Source: Acanthaster planci
Lineage: Eukaryota > Echinodermata > Asteroidea > Valvatida > Acanthasteridae
Reading direction: 5' to 3'
Length of the DNA stretch: 10,004 bases
NCBI RefSeq assembly: GCF_001949145.1
Contig: NW_019091784.1
Location: forward strand, 1-10,004
The position numbers were made by a program, and so were the translations under genes. This document shows, piece by piece, positions 1 through 5,890 of the stretch; position 1 is the first letter of the stretch; the number at the start of each line of letters is the position of its first letter. The notes below the pieces were generated by a model. The model did no database searches, was not told the origin of the DNA, and saw nothing but the letters and a program-made list of their open reading frames with translations.

Positions 1-58
1 TGAAGTAACATCAACCCCAACACATGTCCTACAAGTGCCTGCCTGTTTCCTTTTACAG

Positions 59-116
59 TTTGGAGTCATAATTTTAATGTGCACCCTCACGGTGACTTGT
101 ACCGGTCACCTGGGGT
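59..116 (+). CDS. Candidate internal exon with an HPHG motif
   Basis: The sequence just before position 59 is a long pyrimidine tract ending TTTTACAG, one of the best 3' splice sites in the window. Read from 61, one frame gives WSHNFNVHPHGDLYRSPG before a GT|GTAACA donor at 116/117. HPHG followed by an aromatic residue two positions later resembles the copper-ligand segment of ceruloplasmin/hephaestin-type cupredoxin domains, but the stretch is only about 19 residues and the glutamate-glycine that usually follows is not seen. The frame starting at 59 is also open, reaching a stop near 173, so the reading frame is not settled. The upstream part of any gene lies outside the window. The acceptor is seen directly; exon status and the multicopper-oxidase resemblance are inference and could be chance. 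Confidence 0.27.
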
Positions 117-703
117 GTAACACAATGAACAAATGGGAAAACTATGCCCAAAATACTGTTTTTGACCAAAAATGAGCAAAAATGGGATGACGTCCTCTTG
201 TGGTGACCTTGGGAGCAGTCTGACAAGGTGGCAACAGGCAGGTTTGAATTCGGCACTTTCATATTGACCTACATGTACATGTAGAACACATGATTCCATA
301 TTGCCACTCAAAAGTGAGAACGGACCAGTCCAATTCCAGTGAAGCTAAATGTATGATTTCTGGCCCATGGTCTAAACCCAACTACTGTAAGTGGTACATG
401 TACAGGCACGTATCACACGTGCCGTACATGTACCGGTATCTGGCTCCTTAGGTCATACATGTACATGTGATATGCGCCGGTACCTCTATCACTTGTAATA
501 CAGTGTAGTTGGGTTGTGGGAAAGGACCAGTTTGAAGTTTCATGTACCGGTACATACATACACAGCACATGTAGAAATATAAACATGCATACCTGCATTA
601 CTCTTATTGCATATTTTTAATACTACATGTAGCAAATGTGCTCTGTACACGCACCTTTAAAAAAGTACATGTACTTTACATTTTTCATCTTTTTGAGTTT
701 CAG
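117..703. other. Non-coding stretch rich in palindromic motifs
   Basis: No convincing gene is visible here. Short open frames on the minus strand (around 74-311 and 413-598) have no splice context and read through palindromic ACATGTAC/TACCGGTA tracts. The stretch holds ACATGTACATGT at 271-282 and 457-468, a 14-base palindrome around ACCGGT at 542-555, a 16-base palindrome at 662-677, and the nested inverted repeats described separately at 375-515. Confidence 0.6.
375..515. repeat. Nested inverted repeats (cruciform-capable cluster)
   Basis: An outer pair of 11-base arms, AACCCAACTAC at 375-385 and its complement at 505-515, encloses a tighter hairpin. The inner stem pairs 393-411 with 417-434 around a five-base loop and has a single unpaired A at 404; it is built from GTACATGTAC plus GGCACGT. 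Just inside the outer arms the similarity continues in broken form (TGTAAGTG on the left against CTGTATTACAAGTG on the right), so the outer repeat is probably older and diverged. The same eight bases, GGACCAGT, occur at 322-329 and 524-531. They could be a target duplication, but there is no matching terminal repeat beside them. Confidence 0.55.
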
Positions 704-846
704 TTACAAAAATGCCTTTTTGTGTCACCTCCCGAGATGTCTCATGTATTTTGTTCTATTTTGTTACTTTATGGTTTAATCTAATTCCAATTCTGTTTGT
801 ACTGCCCCTTAAATTTGGCCCCAGGTCCAGGATTGTGTGAAATAAA
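704..846 (+). CDS. Candidate terminal exon / 42-residue hydrophobic small ORF with AATAAA
   Basis: A pyrimidine-rich acceptor (TTTTTCATCTTTTTGAGTTTCAG) ends at 703. The next frame contains an ATG at 712-714 and runs 42 codons to TGA at 838-840, directly followed by AATAAA at 841-846. The predicted peptide starts MPFCVTSRDVS, continues as a hydrophobic run of about 22 residues (roughly residues 12-33, including LFYFVTLWFNLIPILFVL), and ends basic (KFGPRSRIV), like a single membrane-spanning segment. The region is T-rich, and T-rich codons encode hydrophobic residues by default, so this could be chance. It could equally be the end of a longer protein whose earlier exons lie upstream, possibly with 59-116, though the phases do not decide this. 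I do not recognise the protein. Confidence 0.27.
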
Positions 847-937
847 CATACATGTACTCATCAACAATTCAATACATGCAATAAGCATATAAGCCACAAT
901 ATACAGTTACAATATAGAATTTTAACAAAAATCTTAC

Positions 938-1032
938 CAGTAATAAATGCAGACATGATTGCAACCTGAAAGCGCACACTTGCAAATGGAAAATTCATTG
1001 TTTTCTTCCGTTTGTGAGACTTTTCCAAAGAC
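938..1032 (-). CDS. Candidate internal exon, minus strand
   Basis: On the minus strand CTTATCTCTTTGCAG precedes position 1032 and ACTG|GTAAGA follows position 938, so both splice sites are near consensus and define a 95-base exon. Two frames are open across it. One begins SLEKSHKRKKTMNFPFASVR and continues FQVAIMSAFITG, with a basic cluster and an internal ATG in acceptable context (ACAATGA). The other begins VFGKVSQTEENNEFSICKCA and is cysteine-rich. In the first frame the exon would begin with the third base of a codon and end with the first base of the next. I do not recognise a family. This is the best-supported splice-site pair on the minus strand, but coding status rests on two sites and a short open frame. 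Confidence 0.37.
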
Positions 1033-1617
1033 CTGCAAAGAGATAAGTTTATGTTGACCATGATTTCTTTTAATAAATTCAAATGCAATGAGTGTGAACA
1101 TTGCTACTAAAAAAATGTTGTTTCACTGACATGACAGACACATGTACGTGTAAGTATAAATCTAATAATTGATTAACAGAGAATAATGTATACAGTTGTA
1201 AATCAATGTCATTAGTGACATTAAAACGGTGGATCCAATTATGCATACTGTACATACATGTATGTACACGCATGTTTAACTATTTTCAAAATGATGAATG
1301 TGCTCTCACAAAGATGGAAATCCAAACTTTAAACATGCCACTCCCAAAAGGACAATGTTGCCATACGCCCTACATGAACAATGTTCACTTAAGTGCTACA
1401 ATGGATATCACTTTCGATTTCAGGAATTTGTATTTTAAGCATTACAATTTGTGCATGGAGACAAGTACATGTGCACATGTGTCAAGCTGAGACCAAAAGC
1501 TGACAAGGTTTTGGTTATAAATTTCAATTTTAAAGCCCATACATGTACATGTACTTGCCATAAGGACTTGCTCTGCAAACACAAATATTTATACATAAAG
1601 ATTTCATGTATCCTTTC
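1033..1617. other. Non-coding interval, no gene seen
   Basis: Open frames on both strands between about 1079 and 1500 are short, lack paired splice sites and cross ACATGTAC tracts. A weak acceptor-like sequence (GATTTCAG) ends at 1422 on the plus strand, without a supporting donor. The interval holds a perfect 20-base palindrome at 1249-1268 and one ACATGTACATGT at 1541-1552. Confidence 0.55.
1249..1268. repeat. Perfect 20-base palindrome
   Basis: The sequence TGTACATACATGTATGTACA is identical to its reverse complement. It is an extended form of the palindromic TACATGTA motif spread over the left two thirds of the window. No function is implied. Confidence 0.85.
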
Positions 1618-1741
1618 TGGAAAACTGACAGTACCACATGTACATGTACCAAAGAACTGTTGGAAAGTCAGGGTCAAGCTGACAACCATGACTTTCCAAC
1701 AGTTCTTTGGTACATGTACATGTGGTACTGTCAGTTTTCCA
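1618..1741. repeat. Perfect 53 bp inverted repeat (foldback hairpin)
   Basis: Bases 1618-1670 are the exact reverse complement of 1689-1741, with an 18-base spacer at 1671-1688. Each arm contains one ACATGTACATGT core (1636-1647 and 1712-1723), itself palindromic. The open frames crossing this region on the two strands read the same peptide in both directions (TVPHVHVPKNCWKV), which is a consequence of the inverted repeat and not evidence of coding. A transcript would fold into a long perfect duplex. Identity with no substitutions implies a very recent origin, gene conversion between arms, or an assembly artefact. No target-site duplication is seen outside the arms. Confidence 0.92.
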
Positions 1742-2030
1742 TGGTGTGGGTACATGTTAAAAAAATTCTTGTATTGTAATTTTTACATATGTACATGAAT
1801 CTAAAGGTACATGTATGTGTGCGTGTGAAGGGATTGCCTCATTGACACCCACCCTTATCAAGAGTCGACTCCAAGAACTCCACCACCAAACCCGCCACCT
1901 GCCAAACCGCAAATTTTCAGTTTGTGGCCCTGCGTGCTCTGCACGCCTTGAGTTACACAGTGGAAGGATGATTGTTTGGTGGCATGAGGCTCTACTCACC
2001 CTTCCACTTTTCCGTTGTCTCTTTTCAAAG

Positions 2031-2181
2031 TGGGGACTATTGTGAAGTTGGTGATTATGATGCAAATTTGGTCTTTTCATTTCTGGGCTATGCACGAAGA
2101 CCAATTACCATATATACACATGTACAAGAGCCAGGGTCTGCCTTCTTTCACTGTGTTCGCTCGAGTGCAGGCAGAGAATAA
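2031..2181 (+). CDS. Candidate terminal coding exon, unknown protein
   Basis: A long pyrimidine tract (CCTTCCACTTTTCCGTTGTCTCTTTTCAAAG, 2000-2030 region) provides a good acceptor ending at 2030. From 2032 the frame runs 49 codons to TAA at 2179-2181, immediately followed by TAG. It begins GDYCEVGDYDANLVFSFLGY and ends near VRSSAGRE. The same frame is open back to an ATG at 1972, and an overlapping open frame (1815-2045) lies in a second register, so a frameshifted coding relic is possible. The surrounding 1.8-2.2 kb is more GC-rich than its flanks. No AATAAA follows closely. I do not recognise the family. Confidence 0.24.
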
Positions 2182-2315
2182 TAGCTGAAAAGCGGGCTGA
2201 GGATCTCAATTTTTACGGCGTGTCTAGCCACCTCCTCGTGCGAAGGGGTCAAATTTTGCTAAATCTTGGCAGGAGATACTCCTACATACATGTATCTATG
2301 TGAGAAGTAATGTAT

Positions 2316-2335
2316 TACATGTACCGGTACATGTA
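2316..2335. repeat. Perfect 20-base compound palindrome
   Basis: TACATGTACCGGTACATGTA is self-complementary. It combines two of the abundant palindromic motifs of the window, TACATGTA on each side of a central TACCGGTA, into one larger palindrome. Confidence 0.85.
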
Positions 2336-2395
2336 CAAGTATGTGTGTATAATTGTGTGCATTGTTACTACTGATTTTGTACGGTTCGTTCATGA

Positions 2396-2656
2396 GCAAT
2401 CTGCCGTCAGTTTGGTCTTCCAGAAATGTGTACTGACAACCTGCCATTGCGTTACCACTGCAAACTGCAACAACTTTCTGCCAGGACAACTTCGCACCAG
2501 CCATACTTTGAGTGTGTTTCTTGCCAGTTGGAGTGCGTCAACCCTGTGTCTGACATTGTTCTCCTGCCCGATGTTACACTACACAGCTCCCATCACACCA
2601 TGAACAAGCCCACAGTCTACCCTACCCAGAGTGATAACTATTGCCAAACTGACTAG
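2396..2656 (+). CDS. Hypothetical C-terminal coding segment
   Basis: The frame is open from 2396 to TAG at 2654-2656. An acceptor-like TTTGGTCTTCCAG ends at 2423, and an in-frame ATG lies at 2426. The predicted residues include cysteine-containing FECVSCQLECVNPVSD near the middle and finish KPTVYPTQSDNYCQTD. An ATTAAA polyadenylation variant lies just downstream (GAATTAAAGC, about 2664-2673). A second plus frame and a minus frame are also open over much of the same bases, which weakens the call and may mean the whole segment is simply stop-poor, higher-GC repeat DNA. No known domain is recognised. Confidence 0.2.
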   Translation, partial: AICRQFGLPEMCTDNLPLRYHCKLQQLSARTTSHQPYFECVSCQLECVNPVSDIVLLPDVTLHSSHHTMNKPTVYPTQSDNYCQTD

Positions 2657-3253
2657 TATTAATGAATTAAAGCACATACATGTACATGTAGCCTATTGTG
2701 AGTGAGCTTTTTAATGTTGTGAGTTTTTTTAAAATCCATACTTTGTCTTCTTTATGTAAAGAAAGACAGCACTACTACTGTACATACCTGTAAACTCCCT
2801 GTAGCATTATCAAACTCTGTACAGCAACCACAGATATATAAATGCATAGACCACCAGTCTTAATTGTATAACTGTGGTTGTGAAAAAGTACCATGTAAGG
2901 GCAAACAATGGGCAAAGCAGCGGATGGCAGCGCATCCAGTATGCATTACGCGCAAAGCACTTACATTGCATGTATTTTGTCTACATGAGCTCTCAAAATA
3001 CGCTCACATTTTTGCTCTTTGGTACTGCTGCATGTACATGTATCTCTTCTTTTCAAATGTTGCAACCACATTGTTTTAAATCCCTATCAACCAGATTAAG
3101 TAAACAGAGGGTTTTTTAATAAAAAACTGGCTTTATAGAATTTTATGGCTCGGATTCTTCATCTGTGCATAAATTCCCTATACCTAGGGGTGAATTTGCT
3201 CATAGTTTTGATTTTAGTCGGGCCCCCCACAGATCACGAAAATCAACAAAACA
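2657..3253. other. Non-coding interval, no gene seen
   Basis: This stretch contains one ACATGTACATGT at 2678-2689 and an imperfect hairpin whose 9-base arms, CAACCACAG at 2825-2833 and CTGTGGTTG at 2872-2880, continue inward with a short broken match. A minus-strand ACAG|GTATGT donor-like site occurs near 2790, but the only acceptor in reach would leave a 29-base exon. Overlapping open frames at 2864-3119 have no splice or start support. Confidence 0.5.
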
Positions 3254-3314
3254 GTAAGCGTACTATGCATTGGGGCAATTCCCATGGAAATGCCCCAATG
3301 CATAGTATGCTAAC
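3254..3314. repeat. Near-perfect 60-base hairpin
   Basis: Bases 3261-3277 (TACTATGCATTGGGGCA) pair perfectly with 3291-3307. The stem extends inward after one A-A mismatch through 3279-3282, pairing with 3286-3289. It extends outward through a G-T pair and GC pairs to about 3254/3314, with one further mismatch. The loop is only about three bases. The size is close to that of a short precursor-microRNA stem, but the tiny loop and near-perfect pairing fit a small foldback element or recent palindromic insertion equally well. Confidence 0.8.
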
Positions 3315-3461
3315 ATGGCTAATGGGACCAGTTAAGCACTTCGTGCATTTGAATTCAATGTTTTGCATGTACAGTAGCTAGCATCTAACGGACAATTCAT
3401 GCTTAAATTTGTTACAATTGATTTTTTACCCAATTTTGAAGAATAAAGACTTTTTATTATA

Positions 3462-3506
3462 ACTTCCGGTCTGATGACGTCATTGGCCCCAAATTCCGCA
3501 CACGTG
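3462..3506. promoter_or_regulatory. Promoter-like cluster: ETS, CRE, inverted CCAAT, E-box
   Basis: Within 45 bases there is ACTTCCGGT (ETS/GABPA-type, 3462-3470), a perfect CRE TGACGTCA (3475-3482), ATTGG (inverted CCAAT box, 3482-3486) and CACGTG (E-box, 3501-3506). A further CRE/E-box-like stretch, ACGTGACATCA, follows near 3634-3644. These are recognition sequences of well-known animal transcription factors and are typical of housekeeping promoters in combination. The cluster lies in a part of the window (about 3.1-4.0 kb) with few ACATGTAC motifs. Direction is unclear because most of the sites are symmetrical or work in both orientations. A strong donor on the plus strand at 3701 favours rightward transcription. 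Site matches are seen; promoter function is inference. Confidence 0.37.
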
Positions 3507-3651
3507 TACTGGGTAAAGATCATCATCAATATCAATTATCAGGCGATTCGGGCAAACTTCGCCACAGACCACGCAGACATTTATTGAAAATTCAGTAAAT
3601 TTTTAACCTCTCGCTAGGGAGCAGTCAACAATTACGTGACATCATCAGTTG

Positions 3652-3701
3652 ATGTTTCGAAGAATAATACACCCCAACACACTAACACCGTTGAAAATAC
3701 G
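3652..3701 (+). CDS. Possible first coding exon
   Basis: An ATG at 3652 lies about 150 bases downstream of the promoter-like cluster. It opens a frame of 16 codons, MFRRIIHPNTLTPLKI plus two bases, ending at ATACG|GTAAGTT (donor at 3702), the strongest plus-strand donor in the region. The arginine-rich, acid-free start would suit an organelle-targeting peptide, but the segment is too short to judge. The bases before the ATG (GTTG) are a poor initiation context, so the exon could equally be untranslated. Any exon to the left edge would begin at an undetermined transcription start between about 3510 and 3650. No downstream partner exon was identified. Confidence 0.22.
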
Positions 3702-3929
3702 GTAAGTTACCTTTTACCTCTTTAAAATAATAAGCCTAATTCCAATTTCAACCCGAAAGAAGGGCCATGTGAATGATCCACACAAGATGAATTGAAGACC
3801 AAATTTTTCTCAGCCAACTGCCCCAAACAGAGTTTTGCAGTGAGGTTATGTTGATTTTATGTGGATTTTAAAAAAATAAACTTAATACACTGTATATAAA
3901 TATTCAAAACTTTATAATAAATCCCTTGA

Positions 3930-3937
3930 TGACGTCA
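3930..3937. promoter_or_regulatory. Second perfect CRE site
   Basis: TGACGTCA occurs again at 3930-3937, about 450 bases from the one in the promoter-like cluster, with CRE-like TGATGTCAT repeats near 4102-4121. It could belong to the same regulatory region, but an isolated 8-base match is weak evidence. Confidence 0.25.
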
Positions 3938-4022
3938 CCATGATCAATGCATTTTTGTAGTGTTTTCTCTGTTTAAAGATTTGTGCTTGATGTAACTCTG
4001 ATGACAATTAACGCTGAGTTAC

Positions 4023-4067
4023 CAAAACTGCCTTGAGAACATGTACAAATTCAATGGCCTGAAGTAC
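4023..4067 (-). CDS. Small candidate internal exon, minus strand
   Basis: On the minus strand a long T-rich tract ending ATATTTACAG immediately precedes 4067, and TTTTG|GTAACT follows at 4023, giving a 45-base exon. One frame reads VLQAIEFVHVLKAVL without a stop in or near it, and a second frame is also open. The acceptor is good and the donor is moderate. If real, it would lie upstream of the minus-strand candidate exon at 938-1032, about 3 kb away; the phases are compatible with only one of that exon's frames. It is a weak call because exons this short arise easily by chance. Confidence 0.18.
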
Positions 4068-4174
4068 CTGTAAATATTGAAAAATCAATAAAAAATCACT
4101 ATGATGTCATCATGATGTCATTGTTTTAGGACCATCTATGCATATGTTCCAGTTCAGCATCGGTTGTACATGCA

Positions 4175-5446
4175 TTAACCACTCAGTGGCGGGTTCCCAG
4201 TACCAGAGACCTTCAGTTTGTACAATGTAGGTATACATGTACATGTACGTGTAGCTGGGGTGCCTGAAATGGGACAAAGGAGCTGGGCCTTCAGCTTGTA
4301 ACAGAAGACCGTACTTGGAACAAAAGACCGAGCTGCTGGGAATTAACATATTTCAGTGTAGCAGAAGTAATCTGTCATTGTTTTGAAACAGTATGGGGCA
4401 GAGCAGACATCCTGGAATTTCACAAAATTGCAGGTAGCAACCGCACCGTGCGAATAAAATCAACTGCAATGAGCACGGGTACTGAAAAAAGAAAAGATTG
4501 TGTAATCTGATCCTCGGACTGGCTGGTGCATGCCTACATGTACGTCGCTATGGTCATTGTTTTCATTGGTGTGGTACCTGCCATTTTGCAAGAATCCTGG
4601 ATGTCCGCGCTTCCCCATACCACTGTTTGTGACATTTAGTGCGAGCAGATTACCGGGGACTAAAGCGCTCCAGCGATGAGTGACACACGCTACTACGCGC
4701 TAATATGTATGTACATGTAGCTGCAGTTGAAAAGGAGCCAGCAGCGCATTTGGCCCGTATCAGGAACAAAGGAAAATATGCAACACCGCACAGCGAGAAA
4801 TTGGTCAGCAAAAATCTCATTTTTCAAAAACAATACTTTTCATGCTCTGAAACCTTGTTAGTCCCTTAACCATTCCCTTCCAGGTGGAGTGTGTACTAGC
4901 ACATGCGGGACGAGTTGCGAGAAGAATTTTAAGACGTTTCATTTTCAAAATTCCTCAAAAATTCATAATTTCATTTACTGAACATTTACACCCACACGAA
5001 TGACTGTTTGGTGGCTGCTCTAATACGACAGACAACCTCCATTAAAGCCTGAGTATTTCAGCCAGTAAAGACAACCCAGAATTGTGAGGTGTTGCATAAT
5101 TTCCTTTGTCCCCTGTGAATGCCAGTGGTATCTTTTCAAATGCAGCTGGATTAGCATGCAGCGGTACTAAATCGCTCATGGCTGGGGTACTTGAGCACTT
5201 TTGTCCACGGCGATAATCCGCGGGCACACTATGCCGCACACAGTTTTATAGGCCTACTGTTTCAAAACAATGATTACCTCCAATAAATACCAGCTGAAAA
5301 AGGATGGTAATTCCCAGCAGCGGGTCTTTGTTCTGAGTATGATCATTTGTTACACGGCCCAGCTCTTTTGTCTGATTTCAGCCAGACTGGCTACAATGTA
5401 CCATATGCATTTAAACCCAAGGTGTCCAGTTCCACAAAGTGGTTAA
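4175..5446. mobile_element. piggyBac-like non-autonomous foldback element with TTAA flanks
   Basis: A left arm (4179-4792) and a right arm (5083-5442) are inverted, diverged copies of each other. Shared blocks include a 19-base perfect match, 4375-4393 against 5255-5273 reversed; GAGCTGGGCC; GCTGCTGGGAATTA; and an inner block around AAATATGCAACACC. Similarity starts abruptly at CCACT..GTGG on both ends and is preceded on each side by TTAA (4175-4178 and 5443-5446); no similarity continues outside. TTAA duplication with ends starting CC is the hallmark of piggyBac-superfamily transposons; assignment to that superfamily is inference. The 290-base centre (4793-5082) is AT-rich with no transposase-like frame, so the element would depend on an enzyme supplied elsewhere. 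The left arm is longer because of a nested insertion. The 65-residue minus frame at 5042-5239 lies in the right arm and is not treated as a gene. Confidence 0.62.
4392..4619. mobile_element. Nested 224 bp MITE-like element with TA duplications
   Basis: The element spans 4394-4617, flanked by TA at 4392-4393 and 4618-4619. Its first 46 bases match the reverse complement of its last 46 without gaps at 36 positions, beginning TGGGG.AG.GC.GACATCC and ending near CAGGTA.CA. The right arm of the host element provides an approximate empty site: after AACAGTA it goes on, past a short TAGGCCTA-bearing tract, to ACTGTGTG, where the left arm has the insertion and then CCACTGTTTGTG. This supports insertion after the host arms formed. 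TA duplication is typical of Tc1/mariner-type elements, but the terminus is not the common CAGT form, so the superfamily is open. No protein-coding capacity is present. Confidence 0.68.
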
Positions 5447-5588
5447 TAAAAGCTTAAGAGTACTCAAACTCAGGCTTGCAGATAGGGGAAATTTGATTTA
5501 ATAGCTACATGTACATGTATACTACACCTGTGAATCATTTCGCCAAAAAGTTCTACCGGTATTCCAAAAACCATAGTATTACGGCACC

Positions 5589-5890
5589 ATGGCATGTGAA
5601 CCATATTTGCTTGAAGTCACACAGAGTATGACAGAGTTGACTTTTGAGTTCTTGAAGTACATGTACAGTACAAGAAGGTATGATATTTTAGCCTGTAGGC
5701 CTAGATCTGTAAACAGGACCAGATGTATGCTCCTCCCTCATTTAGGCCTAATTGTAACGAAGGAGTATTTGTACAAGTACGTCGGGCGTAGCCTTACATG
5801 TACATGTAGGGCTGTGGATGGCTTTCTTTTGAAATGTCTCTTTTCTGTTGCTATCACAGCCCTACCTCAAAGCATGACTATAATGCATGA
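5589..5890 (+). CDS. Candidate small two-exon gene with strong start context
   Basis: GCACCATGGC at 5585-5594 is a near-ideal initiation context, with an in-frame TAG just upstream at 5574-5576. The first exon would run 5589-5677 (MACEPYLLEVTQSMTELTFE, then FLKYMYSTR) to AGAAG|GTATGA. A very good acceptor, a pyrimidine tract ending GCTATCACAG, lies at 5859, so an intron of 182 bases (5678-5859) is plausible. Spliced, the product would be only about 39 residues, adding SPTSKHDYNA before TGA at 5888-5890. Unspliced, the same start stays open for 116 codons to a stop near 5939. An 11-base inverted repeat (5806-5816 with 5855-5865) places the acceptor inside a potential stem. No family is recognised, and an ACATGTAC tract in the first exon is a caution. 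Confidence 0.28.

Noticed and set aside
322-531. GGACCAGT direct repeats as an 8-base target duplication
   Set aside because: No terminal inverted repeats abut the two copies, so a chance repeat is more likely.
1435-1798. Open frames of over 100 codons on both strands
   Set aside because: Both read through the perfect inverted repeat at 1618-1741 and share a mirrored peptide because of it.
4440-4500. Excellent minus-strand splice acceptor (TTTTCTTTTTTCAG)
   Set aside because: It lies inside the nested 224 bp element and has no matching donor with an open frame of interest.
5042-5239. 65-codon minus-strand open frame
   Set aside because: It is the inner half of the right arm of the 1.26 kb foldback element; the corresponding sequence in the left arm is shifted out of frame and contains stops.
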